In this document: piece after piece, positions 8,760 to 16,507 of the stretch
How positions within the stretch are numbered: the stretch's first letter is position 1
How the letters are laid out: every line of letters starts with the position of its first letter
Assembly: GCF_023051165.1 (NCBI RefSeq)
Contig: NZ_JALKIG010000003.1
Span: 52,133 to 116,132, forward strand
Reading direction: 5' to 3'
DNA: 64,000 bases
DNA from: Veillonella sp. KGMB01456
Lineage (GTDB): Bacteria; Bacillota; Negativicutes; Veillonellales; Veillonellaceae
Notes under the pieces: model-generated
What the model was told of the DNA's origin: nothing
The model's input: only the letters and a program-made list of their open reading frames with translations
Database searches by the model: none
Translations under genes and position numbers: made by a program

Positions 8760-9005
8760 GTTACAGAAGGCTTTGCGAAAATGGCTGATGAAAATTGCTG
8801 CATTCTTTGCTAAAAAGCTCTTTTATAGAAAAAATTGTCTAAACGAATTCACGGTAAATGCTATAATAAAGGGACAGGCTGAGTATAAAAAGGAAGATTT
8901 GAAAATGAATTTTTGGCGATGAGATTTATGTTTGCCGGGCCTGTTTTTACAAAAATACAGCAGTATGAATAGGGCGTGATAATTAGAGAACAAGCGCCGA
9001 TTTGG

Positions 9006-9035
9006 TTGATTTATCCTTACTGCCGATAGTATAAT
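9006..9035 (+). promoter_or_regulatory. Promoter of the mre cluster
   Basis: TTGATT at 9006-9011 and TATAAT at 9030-9035 are 18 bases apart, and the likely start is about 25 bases before mreB. The wider 8760-9067 gap also holds a second TATAAT at 8862-8867. Between the two is a tiny frame of five codons (8905-8922) with an AAGGAAG ahead of it. No larger gene is visible. Confidence 0.65.
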
Positions 9036-9067
9036 ATAGGGATGAGTAAAGTAAGGAGACTAAACAT

Positions 9068-10105
9068 ATGATTCGTATTTTTTCGTCCTTAGGACGAGAT
9101 TTAGGCATAGATATTGGAACCGTGAATACCCATGTACATGTGCAGGGGCGCGGGGTCGTATTGTCCGAACCGTCACTGGTGGCTACCGATACGAAACAGG
9201 AAGGTATCGTAGCTGTTGGTGCCGATGCGGAACGACTTTTGCTTAGAACCCCTGACATGCTGGATGAACTTCGCCCGTTGCGCGACGGTTTTATTGTAGA
9301 TTATCGTGTTATGCTCACTATGTTGCGCCACTTCATGAGTAAGGCGTCTCGTACCGTAGGTCGTACGCGTGTTATTATGGCCGTGCCTTGCGGTATTACA
9401 GATGTGGAAAAACGAGCCATGACGGACGCTATTATTCAGGCCGGAGCGCGCGAAGCGTACTTGGTGGAAGCACCGGTGGCGGCTGCTTTAGGCTGTAATT
9501 TGCCGGTATTTGAAGCATGTGGCAGTATGGCTGTAGATATTGGCGGCGGTACCACTGATATCGGCGTTATGTCCTTAGGGGGCAAGGTTATTGCTCACTC
9601 CGCACGTATTGGCGGTCATGATTTTAATGAAGCTATATTACAATATATTAAAAATACCTATTCCGTAATGGTCGCTGTAGAAACGGTGGAAGGTATTAAA
9701 ATGGAACTGGGAACGGCCTTGCCGCCACAGGAAGAATTGGAAGTTTCTTTCATGGGGCGCGATATTGCCAATGGTCTGATGAAACGAATTATTATTCGTA
9801 AATCGGAAGTTTACCAGGTTATGCAGGACACATTACAACGGATTGTAGATGAAATTAAATCCGTTGTGGAACAGACGCCACCTGAATTGGCAGCGGATAT
9901 TATGGAGCGCGGTATGACTTTAACCGGTGCTACGGCACTTATGGAAGGCCTTGGTCAGCGCATTAGTGAAGAATTGGGGATTCCTGTGCAGGTACCGCCG
10001 GAACCGGGGTATGCGGTGGCGGTTGGTTTGGGCCAAGCGTCCAAAGAATTTGCACGGATGGATCGTTTTATTATTGCATCGAAAAATCGGAAAGGAAGGG
10101 CGTAA
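9068..10105 (+). CDS. mreB: Rod-shape-determining actin homologue MreB/Mbl
   Basis: MreB is the bacterial actin that organises cell-wall elongation under the inner membrane. The 345-residue protein has the actin-fold phosphate loops LGIDIGTVNTHV and AVDIGGGTTDIGVM, and the adenosine-site block LTGATALMEGL. A short N-terminal hydrophobic amphipathic stretch (MIRIFSSLG) could be the membrane anchor. The start has AAGGAG 11 bases upstream. The stop overlaps the mreC start by one base. Whether it is MreB proper or the Mbl paralogue cannot be decided here; its place at the head of mreCD favours mreB. Confidence 0.95.
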   Translation: MIRIFSSLGRDLGIDIGTVNTHVHVQGRGVVLSEPSLVATDTKQEGIVAVGADAERLLLRTPDMLDELRPLRDGFIVDYRVMLTMLRHFMSKASRTVGRTRVIMAVPCGITDVEKRAMTDAIIQAGAREAYLVEAPVAAALGCNLPVFEACGSMAVDIGGGTTDIGVMSLGGKVIAHSARIGGHDFNEAILQYIKNTYSVMVAVETVEGIKMELGTALPPQEELEVSFMGRDIANGLMKRIIIRKSEVYQVMQDTLQRIVDEIKSVVEQTPPELAADIMERGMTLTGATALMEGLGQRISEELGIPVQVPPEPGYAVAVGLGQASKEFARMDRFIIASKNRKGRA

Positions 10106-11022
10106 TGTTTTCATCAGAACGACGGTTAATAGTCGTAGTAGGATTATGCTGCGTATTTTTAGCGCTCTTAGGCTATGCGTGGAAACAACGAACTGCTATT
10201 CCGTATGTAACGGTACCGTTGGAGCGAGTAACAACACCGTTTACTTATGGCGCTTCGCGATTTTTAGGATCCATTCATACCGGCATTGCCGTTATTGATA
10301 CAGCTATTAATGGTACTAAAGAAATAGACGCTATTCGTGAAGAAAATGCACAATTACTGCAACGCGTAACAAACTATGATGAAGTAGTAGCTGAAAACAT
10401 GCGTTTACGTCAGTTATTGTCTTTTCAGAACAATCATCCTCAATTTGATATGATGGCGGCGACTGTGGTGACCCGCGATGTGGGGACTTGGACCAATACC
10501 TTTACTATTGATCGCGGTAGTGAAGACGGTTTGGAACCGAATATGCCAGTTGTGATTCCCGGTGGGGTAGTTGGTTTTATCAGCGACGTATATACTCATT
10601 CAGCTCGCGTACAGACCATACTTGATCCGCGTACGGCTATCGGCGTTATCGTACAGCGTCCAGAATCGCGTGTAGCGTCAATTGTTAAAGGTAACGGTAG
10701 CAATCCGGATGAGCCTTTATTGGTTAACGTGGCTCGCGATGGCGACGTATTGAATGGCGATACCTTGATTACCTCCGGCTACGGCGGGATTTACCCGAAA
10801 GGTCTCTTGGTTGGTCATGTAACGCGAATTGATAATGATTCGGAAGGTTTTGTTAAAAACGCGGTCGTACAATTATCGGCCGATTTACGCAATGTAGAAG
10901 AAGTATTCGTTATTATGCGCTCTCGCGAAGGCGAATTGGATAAGCCAAGCTTAACTCCAAAATTGGTACCGCAAACACAGCGTGACCAAGTTGAAGGGGT
11001 AAAAGGAGCGACGCAGCAATGA
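10105..11022 (+). CDS. mreC: Rod shape-determining protein MreC
   Basis: MreC is a bitopic protein whose periplasmic part scaffolds PBP2, RodA and MreB. The 305-residue product has one N-terminal transmembrane helix (about residues 8-26) and a coiled coil (about 70-110, starting EIDAIREENAQLLQRV). Two beta-barrel domains follow, with the typical blocks MPVVIPGGVVGFI and LITSGYGGIYPKGLLVG. Its start and stop codons overlap mreB and mreD, so the three are translationally coupled. The C-terminal tail (last 30 residues) is polar and probably flexible. Confidence 0.94.
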   Translation: MFSSERRLIVVVGLCCVFLALLGYAWKQRTAIPYVTVPLERVTTPFTYGASRFLGSIHTGIAVIDTAINGTKEIDAIREENAQLLQRVTNYDEVVAENMRLRQLLSFQNNHPQFDMMAATVVTRDVGTWTNTFTIDRGSEDGLEPNMPVVIPGGVVGFISDVYTHSARVQTILDPRTAIGVIVQRPESRVASIVKGNGSNPDEPLLVNVARDGDVLNGDTLITSGYGGIYPKGLLVGHVTRIDNDSEGFVKNAVVQLSADLRNVEEVFVIMRSREGELDKPSLTPKLVPQTQRDQVEGVKGATQQ

Positions 11023-11510
11023 GAACTCTAATATACATACTCATGGGTATATTTACCTTTTTGATTCAAGCCGATGTATTGCCCATGCTCTTTAGGCAAG
11101 GGTGGATACCGAATTTGATTCTGGTTTGGGTTATTGTATTATCTTTGCTCAAAGGCCGTCGTATCGGCCTTATGGCCGCTATTACAGGCGGTTTAGTCCA
11201 TGATATTTTGATCTCGAATTCTTTTGGACTTCACTTATTCCCATATATCGCCGTTGCTTACATTGTGAGCATCTGGTCATTCAGCGTATACGAAGAGCAG
11301 TGGTATATTACCTTTGCGTGGGTTTCCGTAGGTACTTTGGCGGATATTATTTTCCGCATTGGTATGCTCTGGTTGGGGCGTGAAGATATTCTCGTAGGTT
11401 CGTATTTATGGCATCATATTTGGCCTGTTTGGTGGCTCAACGGGCTCTTGGGCATTATGATTCATGAAATTTTATGGAACATGGAGGAGAAAGACGAATA
11501 TATTTGGTAG
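11019..11510 (+). CDS. mreD: Rod shape-determining protein MreD
   Basis: The 163-residue product is very hydrophobic with five or six predicted transmembrane helices. It has the MreD-type central block GLMAAITGGLVHDIL, with a conserved Gly and Asp. MreD forms a complex with MreC and is needed for rod shape. The ATG overlaps the mreC stop by four bases (ATGA). The sequence is poorly conserved in this family, so identification relies on topology plus the position between mreC and the PBP2 gene. Confidence 0.9.
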   Translation: MRTLIYILMGIFTFLIQADVLPMLFRQGWIPNLILVWVIVLSLLKGRRIGLMAAITGGLVHDILISNSFGLHLFPYIAVAYIVSIWSFSVYEEQWYITFAWVSVGTLADIIFRIGMLWLGREDILVGSYLWHHIWPVWWLNGLLGIMIHEILWNMEEKDEYIW

Positions 11511-11530
11511 TCAATTAAGGAGGCATCGGC

Positions 11531-13522
11531 GTGCTTGAAGCATTATATAAAAAGAATAAAAAAGGCCGTTTTGATGCCTTAATGTATATAGTCAGCGCTA
11601 TATTTGTTATTCTTATTATTCGCTTATTTTATCTGCAGATTATGGATGGCGAATATTACCACACCAAGGCGGAAGGCAATCGCCTGCGCATGGTGTCGGT
11701 AACGGCGGCGCGCGGGGTCATGTATGATCGTAACGGTCAGATTGTAGCCGGTTCACGGCCAGCTTATACGGTATCCATTGTACCAACCGGGCAGGATATC
11801 GATCCGGGCGAACTCAACCGTTTGGCCACAATGCTTAATATTAAGCCGGACGTGATTCAAAGTAAAATTGCAGCCCATAAGGGCGGCTATGAGCCGATTC
11901 GCTTGGCCACGGACATTACGATGGACCGCGTAACTATGATTGAAGAACATCGCCATGAATTGCCGGGCGTAACCATTGATGTAGAGCCATTGAGATACTA
12001 TCCATATGATTCTTTGGCATCACAACTCTTCGGTTATGTAGGTGAAGTCAGCGAAGATGAATTGAATGAGCTTAAAGCGGAAAATCCAGAAACACCGGTA
12101 GGACCGGGCACTATTTTAGGACGCTCCGGTCTTGAAAAAATGTATGATGATGTATTGCGTGGCATCGACGGCGGTAAGCAGGTAGAAGTAGATGCTACCG
12201 GTCGCCCCGTGGCGGAAGTGGGCCGTAAGGACACTATTCCGGGGCGAGACATTCATTTGACCATTGATTTACCGTTACAAAAAGCGGCTGAAAAAGCGGT
12301 AGCCGATCAATTGGCGTCACTCCGTTCTCAAGGCATTCCGGCCCAAGGTGCGGCGGTTGTAGCTATGGACCCGAATACGGGGGCTATTCTCGCCATGGTA
12401 AGTGCACCGGGTTTCAATCCGAACTGGTTTGCCCGTGGTATTACATCGGCACAATGGAATCAACTTAATAACGACCCAAATCATCCGTTTGATAATAAAG
12501 TTATTTCCGGTGAATATCCACCGGGCTCACCATTTAAAATTATTACCGGTGCAGCTGCATTGGAACTAAAAAAAGTAACGCCTAACGAGATGATATTCGA
12601 TAGTGGTCGTCACTGGTTAATCGACAAGCGAAATGCCGAAGGTGAAGCTTTAGGCTGGCTTGATTTTAATACAGCCTTGGCCAAATCGGATAACGTTTAT
12701 TTCTATGAAATGGGTAATCGTGTAGGCATTGAAGAACTGGACCGTTTTGCGAAGTTGTTTGGGTTGGGTGAAAAAACGGGCATTAAGCTCTATGGTGAAT
12801 CCAGCGGTAACTTGGCAAGTCCGGAATACAAGCGTAAAGTATTTGATCAAGACTGGTATTTAGGGGAAACCTTCGATGCGGCCATCGGTCAGTCCTTTAC
12901 CTTGGTAACGCCAATTCAGATGGCTATGATGATGTCGGAAGTAGCTAATGGTGGTATTCGTTACCAACCATATGTAGTAAGTCGTATCGATAATAGCGAC
13001 GGTACACCGGCAGAAATTTTCGGACCTAAAAAAATGGGCGTATTACAAGTTTCAAAAACAGTTATGGATTTAATCCGTAATGCATTGCGCGACGTAACAG
13101 CCGAAGGCGGTACAGCAGGTGCGCTCTTTAAAGGGTGGCCTATTGAAATCGCCGGTAAAACCGGTACGGCGGAAAACTCCACCGGCCGTGACCATGGTTG
13201 GTTTGTAGCCTATGCACCATATGATAAACCGCGTATTGTTGTAGTTGCTTTGGTAGAACAAGGTAGTTTTGGTGCCGGCTCGGCCGGTCCGATTGTTAGA
13301 GACGTACTAGCTGAATATTTCCATATTAATGGTGCCGGTACTGATAATAAAAACGGTACTAATGGGAATGGTTCGTCAACCGGTGTCAATACTAATAGTG
13401 CAGCAAATAATAATTCTCTAGGAACTACTTCAACTAATACCGGTAATACAGCAAACGGTTCAACCGCTGCAGGCGGTGATAATTCATCGAATACAGCGGT
13501 AACAGGACCGCAACAACGTTAA
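11531..13522 (+). CDS. mrdA: Penicillin-binding protein 2 (elongation transpeptidase)
   Basis: PBP2 cross-links peptidoglycan during elongation. The 663-residue protein has one N-terminal transmembrane helix (about 18-36) and a dimerisation region with RGVMYDRNG. The transpeptidase domain has the SxxK active site in PPGSPFK (Ser about residue 333), an SxN-type motif in AKSDNVYFYE, and the KTG motif in AGKTGTAE. It starts with GTG at 11531 behind AAGGAGG. The last 55-60 residues are an Asn/Thr/Gly/Ser-rich low-complexity tail, absent from textbook PBP2 and probably disordered in the periplasm. It lies between mreD and rodA's upstream neighbour, the expected elongasome order. Confidence 0.95.
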   Translation: MLEALYKKNKKGRFDALMYIVSAIFVILIIRLFYLQIMDGEYYHTKAEGNRLRMVSVTAARGVMYDRNGQIVAGSRPAYTVSIVPTGQDIDPGELNRLATMLNIKPDVIQSKIAAHKGGYEPIRLATDITMDRVTMIEEHRHELPGVTIDVEPLRYYPYDSLASQLFGYVGEVSEDELNELKAENPETPVGPGTILGRSGLEKMYDDVLRGIDGGKQVEVDATGRPVAEVGRKDTIPGRDIHLTIDLPLQKAAEKAVADQLASLRSQGIPAQGAAVVAMDPNTGAILAMVSAPGFNPNWFARGITSAQWNQLNNDPNHPFDNKVISGEYPPGSPFKIITGAAALELKKVTPNEMIFDSGRHWLIDKRNAEGEALGWLDFNTALAKSDNVYFYEMGNRVGIEELDRFAKLFGLGEKTGIKLYGESSGNLASPEYKRKVFDQDWYLGETFDAAIGQSFTLVTPIQMAMMMSEVANGGIRYQPYVVSRIDNSDGTPAEIFGPKKMGVLQVSKTVMDLIRNALRDVTAEGGTAGALFKGWPIEIAGKTGTAENSTGRDHGWFVAYAPYDKPRIVVVALVEQGSFGAGSAGPIVRDVLAEYFHINGAGTDNKNGTNGNGSSTGVNTNSAANNNSLGTTSTNTGNTANGSTAAGGDNSSNTAVTGPQQR

Positions 13523-13556
13523 AACATTGTTTAGTTATTCAAGTTTAACGGTTAAG

Positions 13557-13606
13557 TTTTAGTATCTGTTAAGTGTTAATAATTTTAGTATTTGTTATGT
13601 GTTTAT
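13557..13606 (+). repeat. Two tandem copies of a 26-base unit
   Basis: The units at 13557-13582 and 13583-13606 share the form TTTTAGTATYTGTTAWGTGTT. They lie in the gap between mrdA and the MinD-like gene. Confidence 0.7.
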
Positions 13607-13688
13607 TTTCTGAATTTTTTACTGCTATAGGTATGTTTGAGATTGATTGTGTAGTGGGTTATGGTAGTGAGAAAGGAAAGGAGTTGCT

Positions 13689-15218
13689 ATGGGAAAGGTT
13701 ATAGCTATTATGTCCGGTAAGGGCGGCGTTGGTAAAACTACAATGACAGCGTATATTGGTGCTGCTTTAAATCGTCGAGGTCATCGCGTGTTAATTACCG
13801 ATGCCGATTTTGGGATGCGTGATTTAGACTTAGTCATTGGCAAAGAAAATGATATCTTTTTTGATGCTGTAGATATTTGGAAAGATAACTGCAATCAGGA
13901 CAGTGCTATTATACCGTTAACGGACGATTTTGACTTTTTACCGGCAACTCAGACTCGCCGCTGGGAAGATGTGGGGCGCAAAGGTTATGCGAAACTTATA
14001 AAAAAACTGGCGGAAAGTTATGATTTCGTCATTATTGATGCGCCGGCCGGTATCGGTCGCGGCAATGAAGCCGTTTTCAAAGCCGCTGATCAATTATTGC
14101 TCGTAGCGGAACCTATGTGGGTATCGCTTCGTGCGGTGCAGCGCGTTATGCAGCTTTGTCACGAAGAACGTCAGTTCAACTATGCTTTAATTTTAAATAA
14201 CGTAGGCCGCAGTGAAGTAGCCGTAGCCGTTGAAGAAGCTTTGGCGACGTTACAGGTAGAACAATTAGCAACCATTCTGCCTCACAGCATTAAGCTTATG
14301 AGCTGGGCACAGGATGGTACATTACATGAATTCTGTGATGATGCAGTGGATACCATGATGGTACCGCTCCTTGAATACATTGAAACATCCGAAGTTTGGC
14401 CGGAAGAAAAATTGCTGGACCGTTGGTATCAATTACAAGCGGCTGAGGAAATAGCAAAAGAAATAACGCCAACGGCCAATACGAAGGTTGAAGCAGCAGT
14501 GACTGCGGCCGTAGCCGAAGCCGCTACAGCTGAGCCTATGGTAGACAGAATTGTAGAAGGCGAACGCGTTGAAGTTGAGACTTTAGAAGTAAATCGAGAC
14601 TCTGTGTCGGTCCATAGCGATGTGGCTACCCAAAATGAATTGGTTGGCAATGGCGCTAAAGTTGGTGCTGTTCCGGCTGTCAGCGATGTGGCAGATGAAG
14701 CCTCTGAGGACAGTGCGGTTGAAGCAAAATCCATGGTTGAGGCGGTTAAAACCGAGATGACCGCACCGGTAGCATCTTCGGCGAAAGTAGCTGTTGAAGC
14801 AGCCAAATCTACGGCTGAAACGGCAGCGGCTAAAGCGGAAGATATAGTTGATTCTGTAACCGACAAAGCTGAAGCAGTGACACATGCCGCATCAGACAAA
14901 GCTGAAGCAGTGGCAGATGCCGTATCAGATAAAGCTGAAGCAGTGGCAGATGCCGCAACCGACAAAGCTGAAGCGGTGGCAGAAAAAGCTGAGGACTTAG
15001 TAGAAGCTGTAACAGATAAAGTTGAAGAAGTAGTGGCAACTGTAGAAGATAAAACGGAAGAAGTAGTAGATAAAGCGAAAGAAGTTGCTGAGGAAACAGC
15101 TGCTGAAATTAAAGCAGTAACAGATGAATCGGCAGAAGAGAAAGAAGAACCGGCACAGCCTAAGAAAATGAGCTTGTTTGAAGTTTTTAAAAAGAAAATT
15201 TCAAGCCTATGGTCGTAG
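13689..15218 (+). CDS. MinD/ParA-family ATPase with long 11-residue-repeat tail and C-terminal amphipathic helix
   Basis: Residues 1-245 form a complete MinD-type ATPase: deviant Walker A GKGGVGKTT (residues 10-18), the switch DADFGMRDLDLVIG, and FVIIDAPAGIGRG. MinD family members dimerise on the membrane with ATP and place division or envelope machinery. Normal MinD is about 265 residues and ends in a short amphipathic helix. Here about 240 acidic, Ala-rich residues follow, including tandem 11-mers of type DKAEAVADAVS from residue 392. The protein then ends in MSLFEVFKKKISSLWS (494-509), which is amphipathic on a helical wheel. It sits between mrdA and rodA with no minC or minE in the window. 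The ribosome-binding site is AAAGGAG. The ATPase call is firm; membrane targeting by the displaced helix is inferred. Confidence 0.9.
   Translation: MGKVIAIMSGKGGVGKTTMTAYIGAALNRRGHRVLITDADFGMRDLDLVIGKENDIFFDAVDIWKDNCNQDSAIIPLTDDFDFLPATQTRRWEDVGRKGYAKLIKKLAESYDFVIIDAPAGIGRGNEAVFKAADQLLLVAEPMWVSLRAVQRVMQLCHEERQFNYALILNNVGRSEVAVAVEEALATLQVEQLATILPHSIKLMSWAQDGTLHEFCDDAVDTMMVPLLEYIETSEVWPEEKLLDRWYQLQAAEEIAKEITPTANTKVEAAVTAAVAEAATAEPMVDRIVEGERVEVETLEVNRDSVSVHSDVATQNELVGNGAKVGAVPAVSDVADEASEDSAVEAKSMVEAVKTEMTAPVASSAKVAVEAAKSTAETAAAKAEDIVDSVTDKAEAVTHAASDKAEAVADAVSDKAEAVADAATDKAEAVAEKAEDLVEAVTDKVEEVVATVEDKTEEVVDKAKEVAEETAAEIKAVTDESAEEKEEPAQPKKMSLFEVFKKKISSLWS
14862..14993 (+). repeat. 33-base tandem repeats inside the MinD-like gene
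   Basis: Units start at 14862, 14895, 14928 and 14961, each encoding an 11-residue DKAEAV-type unit. The period keeps the reading frame. More degenerate copies of the same amino-acid pattern continue to about 15110. Confidence 0.9.
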
Positions 15219-15240
15219 CCGTATGCGCTAGGAGGTATAT

Positions 15241-16344
15241 ATGTGGCATAGAATCTGGCGCGAATGGGACTGGACCGTCGTAATTTGTACGCTCCTGCTC
15301 ATTAGCGTAGGTGTTGTCATCATTGGCAGTGCCACTCATGTAAATCGTGATGGTCTCGACATAAACGATTTAGTGAGTAAACAACTTATGTTTTTTGTAA
15401 TTAACACAGTAGTTATTGTTATGATGCAATGGTTTGATTATCGTCGCCTTCGTTCGTGGGGACGGCCACTGTATTTTATTACCATATTACTGTTGGTAGC
15501 GGTTATGCTTATCGGTACATCCGCTTTAGGTGCGCAGCGTTGGATCCAAATCGGGCCAATCACCATTCAGCCGTCGGAATTCACGAAATTACTCATGATT
15601 ATCAGTATGGCGCAAATGATGGAAAATCGAGTGAATAAACTGAACACCTTTCGCTCGCTGGTGCCGATAGTATTATATATAGGGATTCCGACCTTATTGG
15701 TATTTAAACAGCCTGACCTTGGTACATCCTTGGTATATCTGGCCATTTTGTGCGGCATGCTCTTCGTAGCAGGCATTCGGATGCGTTTGGTACAAATCAT
15801 CGTAGGTGTTGCCGTTGTTTTGGCGCCGTTAGGTTGGTTCGTTTTGCAAGAATACCAGAAACAACGTATTTTAGTATTTTTAAACCCGAATATTGATCCC
15901 TTTGGGGCCGGGTATCACATTATTCAGTCGAAAATCGCCATCGGTTCCGGTATGATTCTCGGTAAGGGCCTTTTTGAAGGTACGCAAAGTCAGTTAAACT
16001 TCTTGCCGGAAAATCATACAGACTTTATTTTCTCCGTTATCGGGGAAGAATTAGGCTTTGTAGGCTGTGTAATCGTATTATTGTTATTGTTCCTTTTAAT
16101 TTATCGCAGTATTATGATTGCCCGCAGTGCCAACGATACTTTCGGTACACTCTTAGCTACCGGTATCGGCTCCATGTTGGTATTCGAAGTGCTCGTTAAC
16201 GTAGGTATGACGACCGGTATTATGCCGGTTACGGGGATTCCGTTGCCGTTTATCAGTTACGGTGTCAGTGCGTTGACCACGAATATGATTAGTGTCGGTT
16301 TATTGCTTAATATTGCAATGCATCGCAAGAAGTTAATGTTCTAA
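15241..16344 (+). CDS. rodA: Rod-shape peptidoglycan polymerase RodA (SEDS family)
   Basis: RodA is the SEDS glycosyltransferase that polymerises lipid II with PBP2. The 367-residue protein has about ten transmembrane segments. SEDS blocks include AQRWIQIGPITIQPSEFTK, FKQPDLGTSL (with the catalytic-site Asp) and LPENHTDFIFSVIGEELGF near the C-terminal half, followed by PLPFISYG. AGGAGG sits 7 bases before the ATG. The position downstream of mrdA, separated only by the MinD-like gene, argues for RodA over FtsW. Confidence 0.95.
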   Translation: MWHRIWREWDWTVVICTLLLISVGVVIIGSATHVNRDGLDINDLVSKQLMFFVINTVVIVMMQWFDYRRLRSWGRPLYFITILLLVAVMLIGTSALGAQRWIQIGPITIQPSEFTKLLMIISMAQMMENRVNKLNTFRSLVPIVLYIGIPTLLVFKQPDLGTSLVYLAILCGMLFVAGIRMRLVQIIVGVAVVLAPLGWFVLQEYQKQRILVFLNPNIDPFGAGYHIIQSKIAIGSGMILGKGLFEGTQSQLNFLPENHTDFIFSVIGEELGFVGCVIVLLLLFLLIYRSIMIARSANDTFGTLLATGIGSMLVFEVLVNVGMTTGIMPVTGIPLPFISYGVSALTTNMISVGLLLNIAMHRKKLMF

Positions 16345-16357
16345 ATTTAATTTTAGA

Positions 16358-16507
16358 TTGATTGAAATTACGCCCAATAAATTAATAGCAGAGGCTATAA
16401 AAATAGCCTTAGAAGAAGTTTTAAAATGTTTTAATGAAAGTGAAAGGCAACTTCAGAAAGTTGTCATTATGATAGATTTTGAATCGGAGGTCCTATGGTT
16501 CAATTAG
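16358..16507 (+). pseudogene. Probable remnant of a macro-domain (ADP-ribose-binding) protein
   Basis: The gap after rodA holds an open frame of 49 residues without a ribosome-binding site. It runs through the ribosome-binding site and start of the next gene and ends at TAG 16505-16507. Its residues (PNKLIAEAIKIALEEVL, then QKVVIMIDFESEV) resemble the last helix and last strand of macro-domain deacetylases, where a helix of type AAEIAIxxI is followed by a strand of type VxFVxFDEE. Everything upstream of that part is missing. The frame is seen directly; the family assignment is a pattern judgement and could be chance. Confidence 0.35.

Noticed and set aside
8716..8922. 68-residue plus-strand frame after radC
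   Set aside because: It starts inside radC in another frame and shows no family; only its last five codons have a ribosome-binding site.
14429..14965. Ala/Ser-rich minus-strand frame opposite the MinD-like tail
   Set aside because: It is produced by the GC-rich repeats of the real gene read backwards and has no start signal.
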